Shown here in pieces: positions 26,001 to 39,466 of a DNA stretch of 64,000 bases; the stretch's first letter is position 1, and every line of letters starts with the position of its first letter. Made by a program: the position numbers and the translations under genes. Under the pieces are notes generated by a model. That model was not told the origin of the DNA, made no database searches, and saw only the letters and a program-made list of their open reading frames with translations. This DNA comes from Homalodisca vitripennis (taxonomy: Eukaryota > Arthropoda > Insecta > Hemiptera > Cicadellidae), in contig NC_060207.1 in the NCBI RefSeq assembly GCF_021130785.1, forward strand, positions 197,916,001 to 197,980,000, read 5' to 3'.

Positions 26001-29000
26001 TACAATTTCAATAAGCATGGGTAATGGACATTTAGAAGATTTTTCCTGTTATGTGTTTCTTAAACATTCACTGTAAAGGATTAAAAAACTTAAATAATCT
26101 TTTGCAGATCTTTTTATAATTGCTAACAATTGTCTATTGTTATTTGACATCTACGTACAGTATAGGTTAAAATAAAGCATTTATTTGTATTTAAATTTTC
26201 AGTAAATGTACTTAAAGGTGCTTAACTATATACTATTAGTTAATTTATTAACAAAATAAATTTCCTGATTTGGAAATTCTACGTAAGGATTAACTTACAA
26301 ATGTGCGTAGTTATTTTATATCTTATATCTGCAAATATACTATTCAGTATATCTGTTCTTGTCTAATTTGCCATTAAACATATTGTTGGTATTGTATTAA
26401 ATTGTATTTTAATTCTAAATTATTTCATTACTCACCAGCTGGACTTTTGTTAGATGTCGTTTCCACCAAAGGTACTTCTGCATTTCTGGACCAAATGTTG
26501 CTAAGAAGTAATACGAATACATGATTGTGTGCACCATCAAGTTTATAAAAGCAGGAATTGTAGCTTGTTGTGCTAAAATAGGAAACAAAAACAATAAATT
26601 ATTACAATGTTGCATTACTTCATCTCATATTTATTTATTATATATATATTAGTTTTGTTAATAATTACAATTATTATTAATTAGGTCTCCTTTGTAAATA
26701 TCTGAAAATTTTATTTTCCTTCTGTAATCTTTCTTTTTTAATTTTTGTAAATTTATTGCAAAAGAATATGATTCTCGTTTCAGAAATGGTTATTGGAATA
26801 TGTTATATCCAAAAAGCTTTAAAATATTATTGTATGTTATTTTAAAAAAACAATTTGTCTTCACTTCAAAAAAAAATACCGCAAGTTATTAAAGTCGTAA
26901 AACCTCCTAAGCATACAGTACGTGCTTTTCCATTTATATATTTGTATGTATCTACAATGAAAGACACATAGATAGATGAATAATTTTAGGCTTTTGGGTA
27001 TTTTATGTTTCTTTAAAATTTTTTTTATTGTTATTTAGAAATAAATTCTATACTTTTTAACAAATTTGTTGAACACTGTATAAGTCTACGATTTTGCATA
27101 CTAAATGAGTTTGAAATTAAAACATTAGTTATTAGTGTACTTATGCAAAACTACGACATATTTAAAATTCTAGATAGTATTAAGTTGCAGTTTAATGTAT
27201 GCAATTATATATATGTAAATATAACTGAGAATCGCTTATTTGCTCCTACCTTTGATAAATCTGTTACTGTACCAAGTGAAGAATACCATAGCAGTGTGAT
27301 GATACAGATGGAGAAATGTGATGTGGGAGTCCTTTTTCCTTAGCACCATGAACAACTGGAACAGGTTCATAAAAATAGGCAGGAATAATTTATTATGGTG
27401 AGAGTAGGAATTTAGAGCAGGAAATAGTTCATTATTTGTTTACTTTGGTTATTTATAATCGTCCTTTCTTCAGTGTATCATTCAATTGATTATTGTTGAA
27501 CTATAGATAAAATTGGCTCATATTTTTTTGATATCTCAGAACTGTACGAAGACGCTAAATTTAATGAAGTTTATAGAAAATTAAAATTGTATTATATAAC
27601 GATTAATAATTTTACAAGATAAATTTCGTTGTATTAGTTTTATTCTGTATATCTTCTTTTTCTTTGATTGCCTTAAGATAAGTAAAATAATGTAAGTGTG
27701 ACTTTTCATTCACATGTGCTTGGAATAAATATATGATAATAACTTAAATAAAAAATGTCAAAATTTAATAATGGAATTTAATTGACCAAATATAGTAATT
27801 TAATACAATAGTTTTAATCGATTTCAAAACATTTAGAAAACGTGAGATTATGCAAGAAGAATGCTTCATAAATAATTCACTATGTTATTCTGTTAGGGTT
27901 TTGCAAGAATTTGTAATGATACAATAATAAAGTTAATAGCCGTTTACATTAATTTAAAGTGGTTTTGTGTATAATTCTCTGTGTTGTTTAAACAGGTTTT
28001 AAACTGTAGTGGCTTTTGTTACGGAATATCATCAAATATATTATTTATCTATTACGCAGTTTGTAAGGAAGTCCTTGAGTCATCAACTGGACGATGCACT
28101 GAGAAATAAGCTCTTTTGTGTTTGTAACGGCTTTCAATATTATAGTTTTGAGAACGATGGTAGCCAGAAGTTTGTAAATATTTTATAAATATTATTAAAC
28201 TTTCATTTTTCACGGTAAGTTACAAGACGTACATCAAAAGTAGCGAATTTAAATTGATGCATGAAAATAATTTGCATCTACATTATTTATAGAAGTTCCA
28301 TTTCCTGCAGTTTGATAGATAACCGAAGACACAACACTTCCAATAAACATATATCACTAATGAATTTTATTTGAAATAAAACCATAGTAGCTTTCTATCA
28401 ATTGCAGATTTTAATTAAGAGATAATACTTATTTACATAAACTTTTCCCCAACAGCTTTGTTCACCAACACATAGTTATATTAGCGACGTAAGACATTGG
28501 ACTATGTCAAGAGATTTCAACACGACTTCTCAAATACAGTTTACAAACATTTCAATTTTATTTATAAACGCCAGTGAATGCGGAAAGATCAACTGACCAC
28601 ACTTCACTCATACGATGCCTCTTAAGACCGTTTTATGGTAACTCATAACACCAAAGCTACAGGAAAAGATTTGAAGTATTTTTGTATATATTGCAAGTGG
28701 ACTTATTTAAATAAATTGATATAATTGAACAATACCATAGAATATTTGAAGGGAATTATAATAATCTATACACCGTTTTACTAGTAATGCAAATTAGGTG
28801 GACATTTTAAACAATGTATATAATAGAGTAAATAGTGCCTCTTGACTGGGATTTGGAAACTTATTACTCATGGGCTTAGAAAAATATAATTTCTGTCTTT
28901 ATCTCATCTCGATATCTCGAAAACGTACTTACCTTTAGACTTTAAATTGTTTATAAAGATTTTTATCTGATGAAGATCTCTACTTGCAGAAAAAAAAACT

Positions 29001-30729
29001 ATATACTATGAATAATTTCTTAATACTAGGCACTTGGCCAAATTTAGCTGAGCGTTAGCAAACACTATCACAAGAAAACCCAGAAAAAGAATATTTATGT
29101 TTGCCAGTCTGTCTTTCCTTACAATACCTAGGGAATGAGCGGACCAATTGATTTGAAATTTTGGTACATCCTTCATTTCTGTATAGATAACAATGAGATC
29201 GATAATGGTGCATCTAAAGTTGAATTAGGTTGATCGTTAACTTTTTTTCTTTATTGGCCTTATGAGTAACCATGAAGGCAACGAATAGTAGAATGAATAA
29301 ATTTGTAAACAAACTAAAAATCATCTATAACATATTAACACATGTAACACTCCTACATTAAGCCTACTTGTCCCTACATTTTGTAGTGACTACTACATGA
29401 AACCCAATGTAATGATAAAAGTGAATGTATTATGTAGTAATATATATAGAAAAAGATTCCATATATAGGCTTTAAACTCTTTACGAAACATAATTTCTTT
29501 AAGAAGTAGTATTATTATGTGTACATTTATACTTATGAAAAGAGCTAAATATTAAAAATATAGTGTTGAACCTTACGACACGAGATGTGTTTTCCTTCTA
29601 CCTTTTTATTTGAATCCTTAGTAGAATCCTTGTTATTAAAAAGTACAATTTGGTAGAGGCTTCACGGGCAAAAGTGCTTCTGGTACTCATTCTGTGTTTT
29701 AGAATACGGTAGTAAGCGCATTAAAAATGTCTGTATACATTATATTGTACATTACAATTGTCTGTTTTATTTTAAATTTTAATTCTTACATTTTTTTTAC
29801 GCGTAGCGAATAAAATGAAAAAAAAAACAAACTTTCAGAAATTAATCGACGATAAAAGTCACAGTATTTTTGCATTTTTTCCTTATGATACAAAACTATA
29901 AGTATATAAAACTATATCATAAGTTTTAATAAATGTAATTGTAATCAAATTTACACATGCATATCAAGTTCTGAAAACATTGGTTTATGGAAACCAATAC
30001 GCAGTGCAATAGCTTTTTTAAACAAAATTTATATCACTAGTTAGAAAATTATTACAACACAAGATGTATTGTATAGATGCTAAGAACGATAGTTTTGTCA
30101 TAACTGGAGGTGGGTTATAAATAATGTTATCATATTAATAATATGATCAATATTTAAAAGAGTTAATACATTTACTCTAACTTTATGGCTAATAATGAAA
30201 TGCGTCACAAGCGTACAAATGTTTTAAAATTACTAACCATTAGATTCATATTTATATTTAAACCTAACATTATACATATAATAAAATACTTACTGTGTCT
30301 GCAAGATCAAGTAGCTTCAAAACGTAATAATGCCAAGAATACAGGAGAAACTGAAAAAAATATTACTCAATCAATTTATTTTCTAAATGGGAAATAACTT
30401 TTAAATACAATAATAATTTTTACGATTTTAAATATGTATGTAATATGGATGTATTTAATCATTTTTAAACTTACCATCATGTCGCCTTATCAATTATGGC
30501 CATAAATAACAAGGCGCCTGGGGGTGTAGTTTTACTATAAAATTGTGTTCTCAAATTCCATACTATAGGCCATGTCTTGCGTTGTATACGAATATTGCCT
30601 AAGGTTTTGGCAAACTATAAAACACATTTTTATATCGTTTAATATCTATATTTGTTTTTATTTTCGCTAAAAGTTTCAAAAAATGTAATGACTAGAAGAC
30701 TAGTTATATGTTACTTAAAAAAAGGCCAG

Positions 30730-30790
<61 letters not shown>

Positions 30791-33700
30791 ATGTTGCATT
30801 TATAACCGTTAAGCACAAACGACTCAATGATTTCCACAGCCATCCCTCCGAAGTGAACATGACAGCAGTTCTTTTGGTTAGATGATATTATCTCCAGACA
30901 GTGACGGATTTGATAAGTTTAAGTAATGGTTTACTCGTAAGACATTCGTATAGACTTTAAGGTCCTCAGTCCTGGTATTGTCCGGGATGTAACCAAATTC
31001 AACACTAGTTTTAAGAATGAAATAAGACTTTTCCTTCAAAGAGTTATTACACCATCAGTTCAAATGATACTTGTAAATTAGTTTTATACGTAAAGATCCC
31101 AAATGAAAAATTAAACTAATAAACAATCCTAGTTTTTACAAATATTACAGTTCTTTTAACGAAATAACATAACTTAAAGTAACATAAACTATATTGGCTT
31201 TAATTCAAGTTTTGCATAAATAGATTTATGCATTGCTGCCTTATATGCTATATCCTGCAAATTAATAAGTTAGACTCAATTCTGAACGTCTAAGATCTCT
31301 GGTCCGAAAAAATTTTTTAGTTTCACCGTTCTCTACAATCAGAATGGAGGGCTCAAAAGTGTATCAAACCATACCGAAAAGAAGATCGATATTTTTCGAG
31401 GGTTATCTGGAGTATATTTTGAAGTTGTTCGAGTAGATTACTGAAAACATACTATAAATATTGCTTTCAAATTAGTTTTACCGTGTTTAGATAAGATATT
31501 GTAAAAAGGTTAGTATAGTGACGATTTATAAAAGGAAATCAAAGGAGTTACTTTTAATCAGTCATTAGTGTTTCTATGAATATTTGAATACATAATCAAG
31601 TAAATTATCGGATGTACTGGCGTAGAACATTATCTCTAAAAACTAGTTTATAAGTGGCTTGTAATACAACAACGTTTCCATACCTTTTTAACACGGATTG
31701 TTAAAGCAACTGTACATAATTATATTTTTACAATTTCTAAAAACTTGCTAAAACGGTGCATAGAAAATGAACGCCTCACAAAAGTACACTCAATTCCAAA
31801 AGATGTAACAGATTTTCTATATTTTATTCACCTTAAAATACTTACGGTATGCCTCAGGTTCCTAATGTTGTCGGGGTCATCCAGACGGCAACTATGATGC
31901 ACGAGGTAATGAATTGCACCAGGAGTCAAAAACAACTGAAACATGAAAAATGACGTGGTTATTTAGATTGTATTGGGCAAAAGTTTCAATACCAAGAACA
32001 ATGTATTGCGTTTTCATTTTGAATATAACGTTTGATTCTGAACGAATAGACTGACTATTATTCTGCTGGTTTAATATACTGGGGTGTTACTTTAGCATGA
32101 GGTGTGAAATTTCGAGGTTGAGCTCACCTTTCCTATCATCCTTTGAAATACGATATACCTCACATTCCTTACCTCTTCGTGCACGTTCCCTCTAAATAGT
32201 TATGGCCACTTTGTGTGTGTCTTTTTCAAAGTAATTGTATCTTTCGTTTAGAATCAAGTTAAATTATTTAACGTTTAAAAATAATCACGAGTGGCATTTC
32301 GCTCACGGGAAAGATAATTTTAACCATGCAGTTATTTTGTAGTAACCATTTGCTAAAATGTGTGTAAATAATGCAGTAGTTTCTGTAACGGTTTCATTTA
32401 GGCAGAAAGGAAGGCCTTAAACTACATTTTAAACATCAAAAACTTATATTTTAATGGAGTATCAAAGTTTTATTTACTGCATAAAAAATACACTCTTAAA
32501 TTTAACATGATTACAAGTTTTTAGGCATTTCACGAAGTTAACGTATAAAAAGTAAAAAACTATAGTTTAAATATTGACCAATTATTCTCTACGTTAAAAT
32601 GCGAAAAGGACTTATAACAAAGATTAAGACTACACATATAACCAAAGCTAATCATCATATGGCGTTGACTACGCAACAAGTTGTCAATGAAAAACTCAAG
32701 CTTACGGGATATTCTTCAGTCTTTCTCCTTCCTTTGTGTGTGCGAAAGTGGTTTTTAGCGCAGTTGTTCTGTGCAGAAGCATGATTTCTAATATATCCAA
32801 TTTTTTCGTTTTTTTTATATGTACCATGGTCAATTTTTTCTGTTTCCCTTGATATAATCGCATTCTAAAATGGTTAATGCGATTGGAATTTACAGAAAAC
32901 GAAGTCTGGGTAGGTTAATGTACGATACTTTACTGTAATTAGGACCATAAATCTGCTCAATATCACTTGTTATAATGAATGCAGAATTTCCACAATATTC
33001 AATCCCTTTGGCCAGACGTTTAATACTATAAGGATAAATGAATTTCTATCTCTCCCCAATGGACGCCATAGCCGAAAGAAATGTTCATAGAAAACTGCTT
33101 CTCTTACAATCTAGAACATACTAATAACAATCAGAATGTACCTAGGAGTAAAATAAATATATTACAAAATTTTTATAATTGACTGTATTGAAATACATTA
33201 AACGTCCAAAATGCTAAAGTCTCAAGTATTTGAAATTTTTAGGAATGATTTAGAATGTCTTGAAACTCGAATTTCTTTTATAATATTTAAGAGTGCCAAT
33301 AAATCATCAGCGTCAGAAATGTATTTAAAACAGCAACTAATCTTGAAACCTCTATTTTTGGATTATATTGCAAATTAAGCTTGTTAAGTCCACTTAAGAC
33401 CAAAATCCAGTATTTATTACGGTTCTTTTTAAGACATTAATTAATACTTACCTGGGATAGAACGTAAGCATTGTAAAGTATCTGAAGTAAGTTATAAACT
33501 CGCATGATGTTTTTGAGATCAAAAGGTTTTCTGTCTGCCATAAACCGAGGTCCCACTCCGAGAACCACTGAGAGATACACCATCAGGGCCGACACCATAG
33601 GTACCGGTGACTGAGTTAGCACCCAGTCACTAGTTATACTCTCTGGAACACAGTATATATTGAAAGGTAACGTACAAGAATTCTTAAGGACAAAAATTTA

Positions 33701-36700
33701 ACAAACTAAAACACATGTAGTATAAAAGATTTCGTGTAAAATCAAATTTTGGTAAAAAGTGTTTATCATTGAAAAATGTGCTACTCTTCATACGAATTCA
33801 TTTTTTTGTCACAACTTAACCAGTTTCATCTTAAAAGTAATAAAGTACAACTCTAAAATACACTTAATACGGCATATATTACTTATTTTTACTCAACTTA
33901 TATATCTGAAAATAGTTAAGTTCGATAGAATAATTTACAGAAACCCTATTATATTATATTTGGGAGTGCCGATGGCCGAGCGGTCTAATTCGTTGGACTT
34001 TGGGTGTGAGTTAGAGATAACGCATGTTCAAATCCTGTCTGTGACCGTTGCACTTGTTATCAGTACAATCAACCTCGTACTGTATCGACTCTCCCCTTTA
34101 TTCTGTTTGATAAGATCCTCGCACAGGCCAGTGGCCCATGAGGACGGACAGAATAAGACTTAAAAGGGGATCGGCCTCTCCTTTGTTTAAAGAAAATATT
34201 TATATTTTATGTACCAAATGTTGCAAGAAGGAAGTCTGTTACACAACGGTACATAGCCTGTATGATTTGAAACCCAGATTTGTTTCACAATTTTCTATAA
34301 GATTTCTGAGAAAGCATTTTTTATTAATTTTGGACGTATGTTTTTTATCATTTTAGTAGAAGACTGCCTATTGTAATAGTGTAGTATCCGAGCGAGGTAA
34401 TTAATAATCATATATTAAATTTATCAGATTAATTTGATAAATATTGCTACACTTTTCCTGGAGTCAAATCTTTCCTAAACAGTGTTTTCTAACCTTTAAT
34501 CACCTTTACAAGTCAAGATTAATTAATACAGTAAATAAAAATACTAATAACATGCATTATTATTTTATTTTTATCCGTTCAATTTCCTTATTTATAATGG
34601 CTTGTATTGTGTGATACAAAAAATATCAAATAAATATCAAATTCCCAAGTTGCCTACATAATTTGGCCAAACTCAATGAACAATTCCTTCAAACATAATT
34701 ATTTGTAATAATATTTAAAATATACACAATTTAAGGGTTTAAATTATGCTGTAATAATTACTTTTACACAAGCAAACAATAGGATTAAGAACAGGCTCCG
34801 GAAGGGGACGCACCAACACGGTAGCTTAGCTTGGTAGTAGCTTGGTAGCTGATGAATCTCCCATGATCCCTGCGCTACGATTACAGTCTGGATCCGACCG
34901 GAACTAACCGGTGTACACTGGTTTGTGCAATATTAATGGGGACATGTACACAGACCTGGTATCACTGAAAGCAGTCTACAGATCTATTGAGGCTGCACAA
35001 TATATTTGTCCGGGATACTAATTACTGTTAGGCCACCCAATTTACAGGAGTGTCATTAGCATGGTTGCATTCTGTATTCTGAAATGGCCTATTTTAATTA
35101 GCTTCCATGATCATTTCTTTTATTCATGATTAGGCTGATAAATGAACAATTTATAAAAAAGTCACTTGTGTAATCCAGCTCAAATTTAAATAGATATCAC
35201 ATCATAATACTACGTGGCCTAGTGATGAATATTCAGTGGGGGAGGTCCAATGTTATATAAAGATCAATCATTAAATACGGTACATGAAAATTTTTTTTTA
35301 ATATTTTCATTATGTACAGTATATTACTCATACAACACTAATACCATCATGTGTACAGTTTTAACATAAGAACCTACCCGGAAATGATTTTAAACGTTCC
35401 AAAAATATTGCGATCAAAATAATTCACTTTTAAATATTTTTTTAACTGTACTAAAAATTAGTAAGCGAATTTGATTTCTTGTTTACAGTTCCTTTGTCCT
35501 GTATCAATCAGATAGACTGTCTATAGTTGAAAATTTCATTTTCTTATATGTGTCATTTAACATGTTAAAAATGTAATGTAGTTGTACTCAGGTTTGTTTT
35601 AAAACGTATTTATTCTGCTATTTCTCCTTGCCATCATGGTTATTCATAAGTCCCTCACCATGCATGTTTTTTATAGCGCTCTAATGCAAAATCAAACGGT
35701 GAGATATTTACTATAATTGAATTCAATATCGCCTATGTAGAATTGAGGTTTCTTGCATAATTTTAAGTCTACAAGTCAGTTTTTTCTTGAGAAATCGTAT
35801 TGATAGACAAACGGAAATTAAATGTTCTGAATATTTGAGTTGCAGGCTTCGATAATGCTCAGCGTCTAACATAAAGAATGTAGTGGACATTTATTTACGA
35901 CTTAATTGAATAAAATATTTCATAAGGAATATGTAATAATGGTTTTTTATTTTAGTTGTTTATTCTAGTAATATAGAAAACATATGAACTTTAGAAGATT
36001 ATGACCAAAATTTAGTTCTTTCTTTTAAAAATAACAAACGTAAAATATGCTAAATCAAACGTACTTGGCCCCACAATATCTTAACGTTTAGTTTTTTACG
36101 ATCCAGGCTAAGTTAAAATTCGTTGGTATGTAAATAGCTGAACGTTTATCATTCGGGTAGTATGTAGAAAAATCTCAGATTTGTATACATATCTTTATTA
36201 TCTTTATTTGCATGACCAGTCCTCCCCTGTCCTATTAGCTTATATTAAACCTATCAACTTTAGTTATTCTTCCTTAATACTTCATCTAAATCAACTTTAC
36301 TAATACAAGCTGACATTTCGGTGCGAGCACACGTATATCCCGAATCAGACATTTATCTACTGATTTATAAGTTCCAAAAATCAATATTTAATACATTACA
36401 TCGCATTTGCTTTTGTTTATCTTGTAATTTTTATTCCCCGCCTCTATCGTTGTATTCCTAATGCCAGATATCCCCACGTTTATTCTAAGTGAACACATTG
36501 ATTGCCGAAAAAGGCCAAATAGTTCTTTATGTACGAGCGTAACAAATACTAAAAGTAATTTAACATTGATTGTAATAAATTGTTTCAACTTACAGGCCTG
36601 TCTTTCTCTCTTTGATATAAGTTGTAACAGAATTTAATATTTTTTAAAATTCTATTTATTAAGCTAATATCATTCGTACTTGTAGGTACAATGCGTTAAA

Positions 36701-37307
36701 AAATTTGCATTTCAGAGATATTCGGTTATTTTTATTTATATAACAGTACGTCATATTACTAACTTATTTATACTAAGAGTAAATTCTCATAATGTTGAAT
36801 GATAGGTCTCCCCTTAGAGGTATTCATGATAAATAATAGTTATTTGTAATGTGTATACGTATAAACAAAATGTTTAAACTCTATTTCTATAAAACTAGTT
36901 TTTGCTACTTCACTTAGGAATAACTTGAGCATGGTCTTATTCCAGGCCAGGAACGAAACGCTCATTCAGGATACAAAATCACGCTTTACACTTTGGAAGA
37001 TTTAAATATAGTTTTGACAGTAAATTATAGAAAATGAAAGATTAAGGAATTATTCCCCTAGGACATATACTGTATTGCACTTTTTACACAGGTTTGGATA
37101 TTGAAGCCTGAAATGGCATAGCTCTCTCATATATAACGAATTGAGAGATAAAAATTATTTAGAGCATCTACTTGTGTCCCTCTAGTCCCATTTATAAATC
37201 TGTATACTAAACGGATATCAATGATAAACTGGTATTTTTTTCAATTATTAAGATATATAAAAAAAATTCGTCATTTATTAGTCGAAATACCATTGATTAG
37301 TAGATTC

Positions 37308-37367
<60 letters not shown>

Positions 37368-37549
37368 ATATTTGCAATGTAAATTGCCTCAATCTAACCA
37401 GAATTATTAAAAACTTATATATATATATATAAATATAGCTTATAAGATATAAACGTATTACACTACATACCTTTATCCACCATTAAGTAATACCGTACTG
37501 ATGAAGGACTGGTATCGTTAGAATATCCTGCGGCACTAACTTCACCCAT
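23098..37549 (-). CDS. ELO-B: complete very-long-chain fatty acid elongase, 7 coding exons
   Basis: Coding exons in transcript order: 37471-37549, 33452-33642, 31846-31935, 30294-30350, 27250-27355, 26436-26572, 23098-23292. They sum to 855 nt, 284 aa plus stop, normal for insect elongases. All introns are GT-AG with phases 1, 0, 0, 0, 1, 0. Exon 1 starts MGEVSAAGYSND. Exon 2 has SDWVLTQSPVPM and GPRFMADRKPFDLKNIMRVY. Exon 3 has HHSCR. Exon 4 ends KLLDLADT, where the paralogs have DLLDT. Exon 5 has FMVLRKK and the catalytic HLYHH. Exon 6 has [12 protein letters not shown] and [11 protein letters not shown]. Exon 7 supplies the last membrane segments. The C-terminus HHKTS is not a dilysine ER signal. 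Introns hold microsatellites, the SINE at 33961 and an interspersed repeat at 24410; no other genes were seen. Confidence 0.93.
24410..24960. mobile_element. Interspersed repeat, copy 2 (ELO-B last intron)
   Basis: Opens with CACTAATATTATAAATGCGA, a start I recall from a common insect interspersed repeat, and carries GTTCATCAAAGAGACATAAA, shared with 13,560. No coding frame. The class (Helitron-like or other non-autonomous) is not decided. Confidence 0.55.
30732..30787. repeat. (TA)n microsatellite
   Basis: About 28 TA units in intron 4 of ELO-B (between exons 4 and 5 is lower; this tract lies just upstream of exon 4, in intron 3). Confidence 0.97.
33961..34190 (+). mobile_element. tRNA-derived SINE (Leu/Ser-like head)
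   Basis: The head GTGCCGATGGCCGAGCGGTC has the A box TGGCCGAGCGG typical of tRNA-Leu/Ser, and GTTCAAATCC about 50 nt on is a good B box. A body without tRNA similarity follows, including CACAGGCCAGTGGCCCATGA. The acceptor stem is not paired, so it is not a functional tRNA gene. A shortened copy lies at 47034-47120. It sits in intron 1 of ELO-B. Confidence 0.65.
34780..35060. other. GC-richer patch in ELO-B intron 1
   Basis: Contains a short local duplication (GTAGCTTAGCTTGGTAGTAG, then GCTTGGTAGC). No frame or motif was recognised; probably old repeat debris. Confidence 0.3.
37312..37370. repeat. (TA)n microsatellite
   Basis: About 24 TA units, ending in the variant GTATGTATATA. Lies about 100 bp downstream of ELO-B exon 1, in intron 1. 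A second short (TA)n tract follows near 37,415-37,432. Confidence 0.97.
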
Positions 37550-39466
37550 AGCAACAACTGTATTCGCACCAGCACAGGGAAATCTTGACTAGTATATACT
37601 GCAAGGAAGTCATACTCTATTGCAACTCTAACAAAACACAGTTCTCTTTTCCATTGACAGTTTTTGTCACACTATCATTGAACAAAGATAAAATTTGCAG
37701 TCTTGATAAACTAGTTCGTTCAAGGTGATCTTGTAGGAATGCAGCTTTTTACCTCAATAAGCTTTAAATTGTGTAAGTCCCATATAAACAATTTTACAAT
37801 TGTGTAAGTTCAAGTTCAAAATATACTGTAAGATCATCTATTATTTTTTATTCGAAGATAGCATAAAGCTGTTTTAATTCTGTAACAATTCCTGCTAGAA
37901 ATTCATTTACATTATTTGACTTGTTTTTTATAGTATGCGTAAAATCCAAGAGTTTTTTTTTTCAATAAACAATTAAATAAAATTTAATTTAAACCTGCTC
38001 CTTTACTATTTTCATAAAATAAAAATTAATGTAAAACTTAATATAATAATGTTAGGAAAGTTCTCTGAATAGGCTTGCCTGTTAAATATCATGTAAGTTA
38101 GTATTAAGTTCATCAAGTAAAAAATTATATGTTTACCGTAATACACCAATAACAGCTGTTTTAATCTTAAGTTGGTGAGTAGAATAATTGTTCCCTCCTT
38201 ACAATACTGATAAGAAAAATCAGTTGGCACTGCATGAAAGTATTTTTAGTGCGATAATGTAAAACTTTGTAATTTGTTTTAATATAAGTAAGTACAAAAA
38301 AACAAAGCTGCGCTGGCTATGCTTTGATCGCAAAACCAGATTTCGTACCTAAAATATCCACTTTTTCTCCTAGTAATTAATTTATTTTATTAGAGCTGAA
38401 TGACTCATTGAAGCCTATATCGTGATGCGATTAACTTGTCGTCAAAGAGAGGTGTACGTAGTTATACTTCCTTTTCCTAAAATATGTTTTTTTTTCTACA
38501 AAGAAGTATTATGTGGCGACAGAGACCATATCTTACTGTAAAATAGTAATATTAATTTCTTGATTGCATTAGTTAAAGTTTTCGGGGGACTGAGCAATCT
38601 CTGTTTAAAACTAATTAATAACGATGGATAATTTGCAAGTGTAACATGTTTACGGATATTTAAAATCATTCATTATATTACAATAGGAACACAATTATAG
38701 TTCTAGTTAATTAGCTCTACAAGCAAACAAGCGGCCTTTCAATTGTACCAAATGATGGTGTAAAAGGTCAATAATCATGTTATTATTATGTGTTTAGCAT
38801 GTTCAAATAGTTTCTGGTTCTGGGTTAAAAAGAAATAACTATTTTAAACTGTAGCTGTTTAAACATACACAAAATTGAGTCTTTGAAATCAATTTTTGTT
38901 AATACAGAATCCTGCAAGGAAACATATATCTAACTGGTATATTTAAAAAGAGAAAGAGATATAACTTTAAAAGGACTTCTAATTTCGTCAGCATGAATTA
39001 TTAAAATGATTGAATCCATCAAGCCAACACATATTTCAGATCTTTGTGAGCATGAAAGACAATGTGGAAAGTCTAAAAAGGTGCAGCTTCTTTACGTTGT
39101 GAAGGGGCATGTTTTTATTTGATAATTGCCTAAAAAATGCTTTAGGTTCCCATTACCTGCAAATCACTAAAAAAAGATCACTCCATGGTATAAAGGCTAA
39201 AAAATACCATACCATGTGTCCAAAAGGAAATGCTCTTTTTTTGTATCCATAAAGAAAATTCCTGTTTTTTAATATTGTACCAAAACAAATTGTGTTTTTA
39301 CTATGTTCGTATTCTGCACATTATTGCTTTCTGATATGGATGCTATTATCGGTCATTTGTTCTACAAGAGGCTCACACACGTCCCATTTTGTCAAGAATA
39401 TTAGGGATAATAAAACAAATACAATTCTAATTGTATCACAGTGTTTAATTAATTAAAAATATGTTG
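37550..39466. other. Intergenic region between ELO-B start and ELO-C end
   Basis: The first ~150 bp above the ELO-B start codon is slightly GC-richer and may hold its promoter. The rest is AT-rich unique sequence without recognised genes. Confidence 0.4.

Noticed and set aside
30652..30885. Open frame with an IYIYIY stretch
   Set aside because: It is the translation of the (TA)n microsatellite.
33961..34050. Functional tRNA-Leu or tRNA-Ser gene
   Set aside because: A and B boxes are present, but the acceptor stem does not pair and the anticodon arm is poor; a second broken copy indicates a SINE.
33759..34356. Two plus-strand open frames of 134 and 72 codons
   Set aside because: They run across the SINE and intron sequence, with no protein motif.
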